Source: Thermoproteota archaeon
GTDB taxonomy: Archaea; Thermoproteota; Korarchaeia; Korarchaeales; Korarchaeaceae
Assembly: GCA_027491555.1 (NCBI GenBank)
Contig: JAOZGN010000004.1
Location: 1 to 64,000, forward strand
Length of the DNA: 64,000 bases
Reading direction: 5' to 3'
Made by a program: the position numbers and the translations under genes. The notes beneath the pieces are model-generated. The model made no database searches. It saw only the letters and a program-made list of their open reading frames with translations, and was not told the origin of the DNA. Positions 32,990-41,653 of this stretch are shown one piece after another. Each line of letters starts with the position of its first letter. Within the stretch, counting starts at the first letter, position 1.

Positions 32990-33082
32990 TGGTGCGGCCG
33001 CCGGGATTTGAACCCGGGTCTGGGGCTCACCCCGCGAAAGCTTGGAGGGCCCCCATCCTAGTCCAGGCTAGACCACGGCCGC
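32990..33082 (-). tRNA. tRNA-Gly (TCC) with a 15-nt intron and C33
   Basis: Acceptor GCGGCCG/CGGCCGC and the D-arm are typical of archaeal tRNA-Gly; T-arm CCGGG-TTCAAAT-CCCGG; CCA encoded. The anticodon stem GGGGC/GCCCC is split by an intron (33028-33042). A bulge-helix-bulge is formed by CCUC/GGGG with bulges CAA and UGA. Splicing gives the loop CCTCCAA, that is anticodon TCC with C instead of U at position 33. Identity as Gly rests on the acceptor and anticodon; the C33 reading depends on the stem register. Confidence 0.85.
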
Positions 33083-33155
33083 TCAATCCTGGAGAAGGCC
33101 CCCCCATTATATCTCTTACCCGCAGCCCTGACAGTGGGTCATGGGAGAGTGGAGC

Positions 33156-34430
33156 TCAGGCGGGTCTGTACTCGGCCCCTCCCTCGATGAACCCGTAGCC
33201 GACGAGTCTCCACCTTCCTCCTATCCTCATGGAGATGGCGACTCTCTGACCCTGCTCAGCGCACACCGGTATCCTCAGCAGAACCCTCAGGTTGTCCTCG
33301 GGATCTATCGCCTTGACTATCGCTGGAACCGTGGCAGTTCCCACGTTTAGGGTTATCAGCTCCTTCAGCTTGGGCTTGCGGACCTCAATCTCCTCGCGAA
33401 GCCCAACTATCCTCTCGAGGAACTTGGCTTTGATGTCGAGTTCCTGCCAAGTGGGTGGGAGCTCGCCCGGCAGCCCGACTACGTTGCCCACCATGTTGTC
33501 AGCCTTCGTCAGGGCGGGGTCTAGCTTCGTTCCAACGCCAATCAGTCCACCAGCTATCGCGTAGTGGAGCTCGGTGTTCTCACTCCTGAGGCTGACGATC
33601 TCCGTGGTTATGGGGATAAACTTCCCCCCGGCGTAGATACCGGGTCGCAGCTCTATCTCGTCTCCAACCGAGAACTTGCCTTGGACTACGGTCCCTCCAA
33701 GGACTCCACCCACGAGCTTGTCCGGTCGAGTTCCAGGCTTGTTAACGTCGAAGGACCTTGCGACGTACATTCGTGGGGGCTTGGTCAGATCCCTCTCGGG
33801 CGGGGTGAACCTCCTTACCATCTCACGGATGAGGAAGTCTATGTTCACCCCGTTGATCGCGGACACAGGGATTATCGGGGGTACCTCGTCCAAGTTCTCC
33901 CGAAGGAACTCGACTATCTTCTCGTAGTTCTCTATCGCCTTCTCGTCGTCTACAAGCTCTATCTTGGTCTGGACCGCGATTATCTGCTTGACTCCCATTA
34001 TCTTCAGGGCAGCGAGGTGCTCCCTTGTCTGAGGCTGGGGCACGTCCTCGTTGGCCGCTATTACCAAGAGCGCTGCGTCCATCAACGTTGAGCCGGCGAG
34101 CATGGTGGCCATCAGTGTGTCGTGTCCGGGGCAGTCCACGAGCGAGATCTTCCTCATGAGGATGGTCCTCTCGCCGGGGTGAAGGGGACACTCCTTGGAG
34201 GTCGTGTAGCAAGAGGGGGCGTCGTCTTCACAACTGGGGCACTTCCTGAGGTCCGCGTTCGCGTAGCCTAGCTTTATCGTGATGCCCCTCTTGAGCTCCT
34301 CGCTGTGCCGCTCCGGCCAGATCCCCGTGAGCGCCTGAACTAGTGTGGACTTCCCGTGGTCGACGTGGCCAGCAGTCCCCACGTTCATCTCGGGCTGAAG
34401 TGGTTCCCCGTCAGGCCCCCTCTCGGCCAA
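33156..34430 (-). CDS. eif2g: Translation initiation factor aIF2 subunit gamma
   Basis: GTPase core of the heterotrimer that brings initiator tRNA to the small subunit. G1 AGHVDHGKST (about residues 20-29), G3 DCPGHDTLM, and a zinc knuckle CPSC...CPLHPG between them mark the gamma subunit. G4 reads QTKIELVD instead of the usual QNKID/QNKIE, so its Asn is Thr. 424 aa. TTG 34430 follows GAGGGGG by 6 nt. It ends a superoperon running from S2 through L7Ae and aIF5B. Confidence 0.96.
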   Translation of the reverse strand: MAERGPDGEPLQPEMNVGTAGHVDHGKSTLVQALTGIWPERHSEELKRGITIKLGYANADLRKCPSCEDDAPSCYTTSKECPLHPGERTILMRKISLVDCPGHDTLMATMLAGSTLMDAALLVIAANEDVPQPQTREHLAALKIMGVKQIIAVQTKIELVDDEKAIENYEKIVEFLRENLDEVPPIIPVSAINGVNIDFLIREMVRRFTPPERDLTKPPRMYVARSFDVNKPGTRPDKLVGGVLGGTVVQGKFSVGDEIELRPGIYAGGKFIPITTEIVSLRSENTELHYAIAGGLIGVGTKLDPALTKADNMVGNVVGLPGELPPTWQELDIKAKFLERIVGLREEIEVRKPKLKELITLNVGTATVPAIVKAIDPEDNLRVLLRIPVCAEQGQRVAISMRIGGRWRLVGYGFIEGGAEYRPA

Positions 34431-34450
34431 GTGAACCCCCTCTCACGACC

Positions 34451-34876
34451 TCACTCAGCCGCCGCCTCTTCCTCCTTGGGTAGATAGTCCTCGAGCGGAG
34501 TGGGGCCCTTCTCAACGACCTTCAGGTTGATCTGCTTGGTGAACTCTGAGACCACGTTGCCTCTGACTATCTTGGCCCTCCTCTCCCCCTCTCTAGTTGG
34601 GTGGAATCCTGGGGGGCCTGACAGGAGCGCCCGCCTCTTGCCGGGCCCCTGGAGTCCTGGGTGCATAGGGAAGCCGTCGCGGTCGGTGCCTCCAGTGATC
34701 TTGAACGAGTATCCAGGGAACCCTATGGCGTCTCCGTGGATTATCTCACCTATCCTCTTGCCTATCAGCGGCACCAGCTTCTCCTCGGGGACCTGAAAGT
34801 GGTATGTCCTCCCGGTCTCGGGATCGGCTATGTCGAACACTATTACGTTCTCTTCCTTTCTCCTTCTCGCGTACAA
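34451..34876 (-). CDS. rps6e: Ribosomal protein eS6 (S6e)
   Basis: Small-subunit protein shared by archaea and eukaryotes. The signature GGTDRDGFPMHPGLQGPGKR is unmistakable, as is FDIADPETGRTY at the N-terminus. TTG 34876 follows GAGGAGGTG by 6 nt, which fixes this start. 141 aa with an acidic C-tail. Located between aIF5B and aIF2-gamma, as in many archaea. Confidence 0.96.
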   Translation of the reverse strand: MYARRRKEENVIVFDIADPETGRTYHFQVPEEKLVPLIGKRIGEIIHGDAIGFPGYSFKITGGTDRDGFPMHPGLQGPGKRRALLSGPPGFHPTREGERRAKIVRGNVVSEFTKQINLKVVEKGPTPLEDYLPKEEEAAAE

Positions 34877-34930
34877 ACGCTACACCTCCTCGTCACGCGA
34901 GATCGCGTCCCAGCAAAATAAAGCTGACCC

Positions 34931-36715
34931 TCACCGCCTCCTCCTCAGGGCGAGTATCCTTCTGTAGAGTTCCTTCTCCTCTTCAGAGAGCATCGCAAAG
35001 AACATGGATCTCTTCTTTGGGTCGTAGACGTCGAACACCTCTGTGTAGAGTGTCCTGCCGGGCTTTACGTTCCTGCCGACCACCCCGCCCTTTATCGAGA
35101 CGGCCACTTTGTCCCCGGCCTTGGCCTCCGGGAGCCTTACACCCCTGTCTTGGATGTCCTGAATGACTCCGACCCTCCTCCCGGACTCGTTTATGAGCGA
35201 GTAGCCCGGCCTGATCTTCCCCCTGAGGATCTCAACCCCCACTATGGCGGGGTCGCTCCTCCGGAAGATGTAGTCGGGAAGGACCACTATCTCAGCCGGA
35301 TATACTACGCTCGAGAGGAGTTCCTCTATCTCCTTCCTCTTGAGTTCCTCCAAGTAGGCCTCGAACTTCTCTATGAGCTGATATATGATCACATCGTGGA
35401 ATATCCTAGTCCCTCTGCTCTTGGCCTCCTGCTCTGCCTCCTCCGTAACCTTGACGTTGAAGGCGATCACCACGGCGTACTTCGGATCGTCGGACTTCAT
35501 CGCGTGGGCCTCGAAGACGTCCGTCTTGGTCACCGGGCCTATGTCGGCCCTCCTGACGGGAATCCCTTTGGACCTGAGGTGGGAGACCAGGGCCTCGAGC
35601 GTCCCCAGGGTGTCCGCCTTGGCTATCACGCCCACCTTGTCGGTCTTGATCAGGATGGCGCTGACCTCCTCCTCCACAGCTCTGACGGCCTCCTCGAGCT
35701 TCTCGGGTTCCCTGACCACGATCAGCGGTGAGCCGGCGATGGCACCCTCGAGGTCGACTGCAGAGACCATCACGCCCGCGGCCGCGCTTGCGGACGAGAC
35801 CCTCTGAAACTTTGCCCCAGGTGCTCTCATCTCGTCCAGCGGCCTCGGGCGGAAGAGCGCACGCACCTTCGTCACGATGGCCCCCCCAAGGCCAGCCAGT
35901 ACGATGGTGTCACCCTCTCTGAGCTCTCCGTCGTAGATTATCGCTGTGATGACCGTTCCGAGCCCGTGCACGGTTTTGACCTCGAGAACGACGCCTCTAC
36001 CCTCCTCAGAGGTAATCTCGAGCCTGTCGAGCATGTACCTCTGGACAAGGCCCAGCAGTATGGCCAGCAGATCTGGGACTCCCTCCCCCGTGGTGGCGCT
36101 CGTCGGGACAACGGCGAAGGTCCGCGTGAAGTCCGTGATCCTGTCGTACCGCTCCGCATTAATGCCATGCTCTGCCAGCTGCCCCAAGATCGTGTAGAAT
36201 CTCCGCTCAAACTCGGCGATGGCCCTCGGGGGCTGCTCCTTGATCGACTCTATGAAGGGCGCGTCTGGCTTGCTCTTCCACCCGGCTATGAGGTCGATCT
36301 TGTTCAGTGCGATGACGAAGGGGGTCCTCCTCTCCTTGAGGATGTTTATCGACTCCACCGTCTGCGGCTGGACTCCCCCCATGATGTCGATGACCAGTAT
36401 CGCGACATCGGCAACTGATCCGCCCCTCCTCCTGAGGTTGGAGAACACTTCGTGGCCCGGGAGATCTATGAAGAGCAAGCCCTGAGTCTTCAGCTCGAAG
36501 CGAACACCCAGAGCCTTGAACACGGGCTCACAGACCTTCTCAATGACGTCTGCCGGAACCTCCGAGGCTCCGACGTGTTGGGTTATCGAGCCCGGCTCCT
36601 TCGCGGCCACTCGGGTCTTCCTTATGTAGTCCAGCAGAGTCGTCTTTCCCGAGTCGACGTGGCCCAGAACGGCCACTAGCGGCTGGCGATACTTTGGGAG
36701 GCGCTCTTCAGACAT
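34931..36715 (-). CDS. infB: Translation initiation factor aIF5B (IF2-like)
   Basis: GTPase promoting subunit joining. G1 GHVDSGKTTLL (about 18-28), G2/G3 with GSITQHVGAS and FIDLPGHEVF, G4 ALNKIDLI. Domains II to IV follow, with ILRGKIRPGYSLI in the last beta barrel. It lacks the long N-terminal extension of eukaryotic eIF5B, as expected (594 aa). ATG 36715 overlaps the end of L24e by 8 nt. Confidence 0.96.
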   Translation of the reverse strand: MSEERLPKYRQPLVAVLGHVDSGKTTLLDYIRKTRVAAKEPGSITQHVGASEVPADVIEKVCEPVFKALGVRFELKTQGLLFIDLPGHEVFSNLRRRGGSVADVAILVIDIMGGVQPQTVESINILKERRTPFVIALNKIDLIAGWKSKPDAPFIESIKEQPPRAIAEFERRFYTILGQLAEHGINAERYDRITDFTRTFAVVPTSATTGEGVPDLLAILLGLVQRYMLDRLEITSEEGRGVVLEVKTVHGLGTVITAIIYDGELREGDTIVLAGLGGAIVTKVRALFRPRPLDEMRAPGAKFQRVSSASAAAGVMVSAVDLEGAIAGSPLIVVREPEKLEEAVRAVEEEVSAILIKTDKVGVIAKADTLGTLEALVSHLRSKGIPVRRADIGPVTKTDVFEAHAMKSDDPKYAVVIAFNVKVTEEAEQEAKSRGTRIFHDVIIYQLIEKFEAYLEELKRKEIEELLSSVVYPAEIVVLPDYIFRRSDPAIVGVEILRGKIRPGYSLINESGRRVGVIQDIQDRGVRLPEAKAGDKVAVSIKGGVVGRNVKPGRTLYTEVFDVYDPKKRSMFFAMLSEEEKELYRRILALRRRR

Positions 36716-36935
36716 TCTGGCCGAGTCTCCTCTTCTGCTTGAGCTCCCTGGCCTTGGCAGTCCACCTGACCCTCTCAGGCTTTCTGCCCAGGTGGAGCAT
36801 GTTCTTCGCGCACTTGGACGAGCAGAAGTACCATATGGTGCCGTCCGCCAAGACGTACATCCAGCCCTTCCCGGGCTCTATCTCGGCCCCGCAGAACTTG
36901 CACGTCTTCAGCGCCCTGTAAGCCGCCTTGCTCAA
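36708..36935 (-). CDS. rpl24e: Ribosomal protein eL24 (L24e)
   Basis: 75-aa zinc-binding large-subunit protein. Zinc ligands lie in CKFCGAEIEPGKGWMYV and FCSSKCAKNML, and the basic C-terminus is typical. TTG 36935 start. Tightly packed with S28e upstream (15 nt) and aIF5B downstream (overlap). Confidence 0.95.
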   Translation of the reverse strand: MSKAAYRALKTCKFCGAEIEPGKGWMYVLADGTIWYFCSSKCAKNMLHLGRKPERVRWTAKARELKQKRRLGQNV

Positions 36936-36950
36936 GCGTATCCCCTCGCC

Positions 36951-37169
36951 TCATCTCGGCTTAAGCTTGCGGGCCTCCATCTCGGTCTCCCGCAGCAGGA
37001 GAATGTCGCCGAGCCTGACGGGTCCCTTGACGTTCCTGGTGAGGACCCTCCCCCTGTCCTTTCCCGCGAGGACCTTCGCCCTGACTTGGATCACGTCGCC
37101 AGCGACTCCAGTCCTCCCGATTATCTCCACGACCTCGGCTGGGTACGCCTTGTCCTGTTCGGAGGACAC
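36951..37169 (-). CDS. rps28e: Ribosomal protein eS28 (S28e)
   Basis: 72-aa OB-fold small-subunit protein. [37 protein letters not shown] and the conserved [11 protein letters not shown] at the C-terminus identify it. GTG 37169 follows GGTAGGTGAA. A TATA-like TTAATATA (about 37211-37218) shows there is probably an internal promoter after L7Ae. Confidence 0.96.
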   Translation of the reverse strand: MSSEQDKAYPAEVVEIIGRTGVAGDVIQVRAKVLAGKDRGRVLTRNVKGPVRLGDILLLRETEMEARKLKPR

Positions 37170-37236
37170 TTCACCTACCTCCCGTCGGTCTCAGGAGAGA
37201 TCGAGGGTATATTAACCCGCCGCGGGAGGGGGAGGC

Positions 37237-37629
37237 CTACGAAGAGGCCTTCTTGACCTCCTCTATCTTCTCCACGAGGGCCTCCATGAGGCTCTTGGCC
37301 TGACCTGGATCGATTATGGCAACCGAGGAGGAGGCGACCTCGATCCCGGCTGCCTTCCCCAGCTCGGCCTTGCTGGGGACGTAGGCGTACGGCACGTTCT
37401 TCTCGTCGCACAGGAGCGGGATGTGGGCCACTATCTCAGGCGGATCGACGTCCTCAGCTACGACGACGAACACGGCCTCGCCCCGCTCTACGGACTTCGT
37501 GGTCTCGTTCACGCCCTTCCTGATCTTGCCTCCAGTCGTCCTAGCGAGCTCGATGAGCTCGTATATCTTGGGCACTAGATCCTCGGGGGTCTCAAACTTC
37601 ACGTAGAAGGGTTTGTCTCCAGCGGTCAT
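37237..37629 (-). CDS. rpl7ae: Ribosomal protein eL8 (L7Ae)
   Basis: Kink-turn-binding protein that serves the ribosome and also box C/D and H/ACA sRNPs and RNase P in archaea. The motif [18 protein letters not shown] and [20 protein letters not shown] are intact. 130 aa. ATG start. It is 3 nt downstream of the isomerase gene and begins the L7Ae-S28e-L24e ribosomal string. Confidence 0.97.
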   Translation of the reverse strand: MTAGDKPFYVKFETPEDLVPKIYELIELARTTGGKIRKGVNETTKSVERGEAVFVVVAEDVDPPEIVAHIPLLCDEKNVPYAYVPSKAELGKAAGIEVASSSVAIIDPGQAKSLMEALVEKIEEVKKASS

Positions 37630-37632
37630 CCT

Positions 37633-38757
37633 TCATCCCCACCCTACAAGCCATCGAGGCGACTTCGTCCCCGGTTTATAAACTTGCCATCCGGGCCCCA
37701 ACCTCTGCTGAAGCCACTGAAGCGGCTCGCCTGTGGCGACCGCACCACCGCGGAGCCTCAGCTCGGTCGGAGTCCTGCAGCCCGTCAAGAACAGGGCCCA
37801 TCTAAGCTCTGAGATAAACCTCTCCATGGTGTCCCTAAGCGAATCCCTCCCTCCCCTGTAGAAGGCGCGGAGGAAGGGCAAGGCGGCCCCGGCCATGTGG
37901 GCGCCGAGGGCTATCACCTTTGCGGCATCCACGCCGCTGCGGATACCGCCAGAGCCGATCACCCTGACCCTGGACGTGAGGGAGGAGACCTCGGCCACGC
38001 TCACCGGGGTCGGTATCCCCCACGTTGAGAATCTGAACGGAGAGGGAGCCAGTCTGTGGCCCTGTGGATACCTCAGCCCTTCCACTATCGCCCAGTGGGT
38101 TCCGCCGGCGCCGCCGATGTCGATGGCGTATACCCCGGCCCTCTCTATGGCCCGTGCAGTCTCCCCGGAGATTCCGGTCCCAGTCTCCTTGACCACTATG
38201 GGCACGCCAGCCTCCCGGGCGAGGTCCCTCAGGGCCGCAAGGACTCCAGTGTACGCGGGATCTCCCTCCGGCTGCACCACCTCCTGGAGCGCATTGAGGT
38301 GGATTGCGACGGCATCGGCCTCGATCATTGAGGCGACCTCTTGAACGTTGCGAAGACCCCGCTCACCCGTGATGTGGGTGGCCCCTATGTTCGCTATGAG
38401 CGGAACATCTGGGGCCTCCTCCCTCGCCACTCTGTAGGTGCCGACGAGTTCAGGGTGCTCCAGGGCTGCCCTCTGACTGCCAACCCCGATGGCGACTCGA
38501 AACTCCTCAGCCACTGAAGCCAGGGCTCTGTTTATCTTCTCGGCAGCCTCGTGCCCTCCGGTCATGCCCTCGATGATGAGGGGCGCGGCGACGGTCCTTC
38601 CCAAGAAGTCTGTTTCGAGGTTTACGTGGTCGAGGTCCATCTCGGGGAGGGCCTCGTGTGGGATGTATATCTGGGACAGCCAATTGAGTCTCAAGGCTTC
38701 CACTTCTCGGTCTCGAGCTATGATTAGGTGATCTAACTTCCTAGAAGGCGTGCTCAA
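37633..38757 (-). CDS. fni: Isopentenyl-diphosphate delta-isomerase, type 2
   Basis: FMN-dependent isomerase that interconverts IPP and DMAPP for archaeal lipid synthesis. The barrel motifs MTGGHEAAEKIN, AIGVGSQRAALEHPEL, HLNALQEVVQPEGD, VVKETGTGIS and IDIGGAGGTHW are all conserved. 374 aa. TTG 38757 overlaps the MEMO stop by 4 nt, so the two are translationally coupled, as in the conserved archaeal S2-MEMO-isoprenoid cluster. Confidence 0.96.
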   Translation of the reverse strand: MSTPSRKLDHLIIARDREVEALRLNWLSQIYIPHEALPEMDLDHVNLETDFLGRTVAAPLIIEGMTGGHEAAEKINRALASVAEEFRVAIGVGSQRAALEHPELVGTYRVAREEAPDVPLIANIGATHITGERGLRNVQEVASMIEADAVAIHLNALQEVVQPEGDPAYTGVLAALRDLAREAGVPIVVKETGTGISGETARAIERAGVYAIDIGGAGGTHWAIVEGLRYPQGHRLAPSPFRFSTWGIPTPVSVAEVSSLTSRVRVIGSGGIRSGVDAAKVIALGAHMAGAALPFLRAFYRGGRDSLRDTMERFISELRWALFLTGCRTPTELRLRGGAVATGEPLQWLQQRLGPGWQVYKPGTKSPRWLVGWG

Positions 38758-39602
38758 GCGCGCACCACCACCGACGCGTAACCCACCACGGCGGAGTAGT
38801 CCCCGGTAGTTTCCCCGCTGTGCGAGTAAGTCACGAGTTCGGCCTTCTCAGCCCCCAAAAGCTTAGAAGCAATGAGCATCGCGGCCGCCGGGCCGTATCC
38901 ACACATGGAGATGTTCAACTCTGAGACTACCTCGTAAAGGGCCTCCACGTTCATGGAGATGATCGCCTCTAGGGCCTTCCTGTCCTTCCTCTCGGCTATT
39001 TCGGCCGGCTCGTAGTGAGACATATCCGAAGAGGCTATCACGACGCAATCCCTCCCCAGACTTGAGCATGCTGATGCAATGGCAGAGCCGAGCGAGGCTG
39101 CGGCCCCCGGAGACTGATCGAGCATCGCTATAGGGACGATCTTCGCCTCCCCGAACACCGCCTGTATGAAAGGGAGTTGAACCTCGAGGGAGTGCTCCTT
39201 CATGTGAGCCAGCTGGTCGAACCGCGCCAAAGGGCAGTTCTCCTGTATCTCAGCTGCCAACTCGGAGTCGACGGAGATTCGCCCCAGCGGCGTTTCCCAA
39301 GCCCCTTCAGGGTAGATGGAGATCATCTCGCCCAGCCCGGTGTGGTTGGGCCCCACCAAGACGAACACGTCTGGCGCGCCATCCTCTGCCAGCCTGGCGT
39401 ACGCCGCGGCCGCGACGTGACCCGAGTAGGCGTACCCAGCGTGAGGGCACATAGCCCCCCTTATCGAGCGGGGGCCAGATTCGGCGACATGGGGTACCTC
39501 TGCGTACCCAGCCCTCCTGAAGACCTCCTCCAGTGAGCGTAAAAGGGCCGATGGAGCCGCGGGATAGAAGAACCCTGCGACGGCGGGCCTCCTAACGCTC
39601 AT
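38754..39602 (-). CDS. MEMO-family protein
   Basis: Homologue of human MEMO1, related in fold to non-haem iron dioxygenases. MRRPAVAGFFYP-type N-terminus (VRRPAVAGFFYPA), MCPHAGYAYSG, VGPNHTG and SSDMSHYEP contain the conserved His residues that may bind metal. 282 aa. Function in archaea is unknown. It sits between S2 and IDI-2, the usual archaeal location. Confidence 0.93.
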   Translation of the reverse strand: MSVRRPAVAGFFYPAAPSALLRSLEEVFRRAGYAEVPHVAESGPRSIRGAMCPHAGYAYSGHVAAAAYARLAEDGAPDVFVLVGPNHTGLGEMISIYPEGAWETPLGRISVDSELAAEIQENCPLARFDQLAHMKEHSLEVQLPFIQAVFGEAKIVPIAMLDQSPGAAASLGSAIASACSSLGRDCVVIASSDMSHYEPAEIAERKDRKALEAIISMNVEALYEVVSELNISMCGYGPAAAMLIASKLLGAEKAELVTYSHSGETTGDYSAVVGYASVVVRA

Positions 39603-39656
39603 GATGGTATCCTGATTGATGGGAGAGAGCGAATGAAAAACTGTATCGGGGGGATG

Positions 39657-40316
39657 TCATACTATCCCCATGATCCTCGTGGCGAACGCCTCGTAGCTCT
39701 CCGGAAGCTCACCGTCAGGTGGAAGGTCTCCCCGCGCCCTCAAGACCTCTCGGGCCAGCAGCCAGAAGATGAACGCCAGGGACCTCCGACCCTTGTTGTT
39801 CGCGGGTATCGCGAGGTCTATGTTCTCTAGGGTGTTGTCGGCGTCGACTAGGGCCACCACGGGTATGCCGACCTTGGCGCTCTCGTCGTGGATCTGTTTG
39901 TCCACCCTGGGGTCTGAGAGGAGGACCACCTCGGGCTCTATGTAGGAGGGGGACTGTGGATTCGTCAGGAGTCCCGGAAGTATGCGGCCGGTGATCGCCT
40001 TGGCGCCCACGTACTCCGCGAACTTCCTGACCGGCTTGAATCCGTAGATCCTTGCGGAAACCACCAAGATCTTCTCCGGGTCCATCCGGGCAAGGAACTT
40101 GGCCGCAACCCTGATCCTCTCGTCGGTCTTGCGAATGTCGATCATGCAGAGCCCGTCGGGCCTCACCTTGTAGATGAACTTCTCCATGTCCCTGGTCCTG
40201 ACCTTCGTGCCCACATGTATCCCGGCCGAGAGGTACTTCTGCCTAGGGACCAGCAGGTCCTTGTCCTCGACGGGTATGGACATGAACTCGTCCCGCGCGT
40301 CCGGCATTTTTCGCAT
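39657..40316 (-). CDS. rps2: Ribosomal protein uS2
   Basis: Small-subunit protein, 219 aa with the start proposed. [42 protein letters not shown] and [27 protein letters not shown] are diagnostic. The frame stays open to 40355, but that extension crosses the TATA box (GTTTATAC, 40339-40346). ATG 40316 is 27 nt from the TATA centre, so the mRNA should be leaderless or nearly so, with GTG 40319 as alternative. Confidence 0.95.
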   Translation of the reverse strand: MRKMPDARDEFMSIPVEDKDLLVPRQKYLSAGIHVGTKVRTRDMEKFIYKVRPDGLCMIDIRKTDERIRVAAKFLARMDPEKILVVSARIYGFKPVRKFAEYVGAKAITGRILPGLLTNPQSPSYIEPEVVLLSDPRVDKQIHDESAKVGIPVVALVDADNTLENIDLAIPANNKGRRSLAFIFWLLAREVLRARGDLPPDGELPESYEAFATRIMGIV

Positions 40317-40338
40317 CACCCGCACCAACCGAGTGGGC

Positions 40339-40346
40339 GTATAAAC
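40339..40346 (-). promoter_or_regulatory. TATA box of the S2-MEMO-IDI operon
   Basis: GTTTATAC on the minus strand, centred about 27 nt upstream of ATG 40316 and lying inside the spurious N-terminal extension of the S2 frame. Confidence 0.6.
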
Positions 40347-40359
40347 CTTCGGCAAGGGC

Positions 40360-40578
40360 TCACGGCGGAGCCATCTTCAGCTTTGCCATCGAGGCGAACT
40401 TCACCAGTTCGTCGCTGACATCGACGTGAGAGAGGAACATCCTCCTGCAGCAGTACCTCTTGATACCCATCTCGTCCAGGACCTTGCCTGGGGGCTCACC
40501 CTGGGAGACCCTCGAAATGTATTCCTCCCACTTATCTCCGATAATGGCCCCGCACGTGAAGCACCTTACCGGGAACAT
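40360..40578 (-). CDS. rpoN: DNA-directed RNA polymerase subunit Rpo10 (RpoN)
   Basis: 72-aa zinc-bundle subunit of RNA polymerase. FPVRCFTCG and YCCRRM supply the CxxC and CC zinc ligands that define the family. The open frame reaches 40737, but only the part from ATG 40578 is homologous; a TATA element (CTTTATAAC on the minus strand, about 40600-40608) sits 26 nt upstream. Divergent from RFC small subunit, and 44 nt upstream of the S2 gene. Confidence 0.95.
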   Translation of the reverse strand: MFPVRCFTCGAIIGDKWEEYISRVSQGEPPGKVLDEMGIKRYCCRRMFLSHVDVSDELVKFASMAKLKMAPP

Positions 40579-40678
40579 CCTCCGTGGAACTCCGGCCGGA
40601 GTTATAAAGGTGAGGATCGGCCCTTCAGACCGGCACCTAATTATTTTCCGAGAGTCCCCTAATGAGGAACTCGGAGGG

Positions 40679-41653
40679 ATGAATTTGGCGTTCGAACTTT
40701 GGATTGAGAAGTACCGGCCCAAGAAATTGGATGACATAGTGGATCAGAAAGAAGTCGTGGACGCTCTGAAGGGGTTCGTCGCAAAGGGGTCGATACCTCA
40801 CCTGCTGTTCGCGGGCCCTGCTGGCACCGGGAAGACGACCACCGCGATCGCCCTGGCGCACGAGTTCTTCGGAGAGGGGGAAACCTTCCGAAGAAACTAC
40901 CTAGAGCTGAATGCCTCCGACGAGAGAGGGATCGACACCATCCGCACAAAGGTGAAGGATTTCGCCAGGGCTATGCCGTTCGGGGACGCTCCATTCAAGA
41001 TCATACACCTCGATGAAGCTGACAGCATGACCGCAGATGCCCAGCACGCCCTCAGGAGAGTCATGGAGCTATACTCTGACAACGTACGGTTCATACTGGC
41101 GTGCAACTACTCCTCGAAGATCATAGATCCCATACAGTCTAGGACCGCCGTATTCAGGTTCAACCCCCTGCCCGACGAGGCGATAAAAGAGAGGCTGCGG
41201 TTCATCGCGGAGAACGAAGGCGTCACGTATGAGGAAGAGGGGCTGGACGCAATCGTGTACGTCGCAGAGGGAGATCTGAGGAGGGCCATAAACATCCTTC
41301 AGACAGCGTCCGCCTTCGGGGAGGTCGTTAACGCCACCCTCGTCTACAGGGTGGCAGGGATAGCGAGTCCTCAAGAAGTGCGTGACATGATCCAGCTTGC
41401 CCTGAAAGGGGACTTCATGAGGGCGAGGGCAACGCTGAGGGACCTCATGATCACGTACGGCATGTCGGCGGAGGATATCGTCAGACAGCTCCACAGAGAG
41501 ATAATGGCCCTGCCGAACCTCAACGATGCGGTCAAGGCGGAGCTGGCCTATTACATCGGCGAGGCGGACTTCAGGCTCACTGAGGGCTCACATGGCGACA
41601 TACAGCTGTCCGCCCTCCTAGCCAAGCTGGCCGCGGTGGGTGGGAGGGCTTGA
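40679..41653 (+). CDS. rfcS: Replication factor C small subunit
   Basis: Clamp-loader AAA+ ATPase subunit that loads [18 protein letters not shown] at the N-terminus, Walker [14 protein letters not shown] (about 42-54), Walker [11 protein letters not shown], and the SRC-like box written [10 protein letters not shown]. In most RFC proteins this box reads SRC; here SRT. 324 aa from ATG 40679. The frame is open to 40460 but that runs antisense through rpoN. Its TGA overlaps the TTG of the large subunit. Confidence 0.95.
   Translation: MNLAFELWIEKYRPKKLDDIVDQKEVVDALKGFVAKGSIPHLLFAGPAGTGKTTTAIALAHEFFGEGETFRRNYLELNASDERGIDTIRTKVKDFARAMPFGDAPFKIIHLDEADSMTADAQHALRRVMELYSDNVRFILACNYSSKIIDPIQSRTAVFRFNPLPDEAIKERLRFIAENEGVTYEEEGLDAIVYVAEGDLRRAINILQTASAFGEVVNATLVYRVAGIASPQEVRDMIQLALKGDFMRARATLRDLMITYGMSAEDIVRQLHREIMALPNLNDAVKAELAYYIGEADFRLTEGSHGDIQLSALLAKLAAVGGRA

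Noticed and set aside
33156..34430. aIF2-gamma G4 motif QTKIELVD as evidence of loss of GTPase function
   Set aside because: QNKIE forms occur in other archaeal aIF2-gamma proteins; a single Asn-to-Thr change with all other motifs intact is weak evidence.
40460..40678. N-terminal extension of the RFC small subunit frame
   Set aside because: It runs antisense through rpoN, and homology to RFC starts only at ATG 40679, with GGAGGG just upstream.
40579..40737. N-terminal extension of the rpoN frame
   Set aside because: It crosses its own TATA element and lies antisense to the start of rfcS; Rpo10 proteins begin at the FPVRCFTCG segment.
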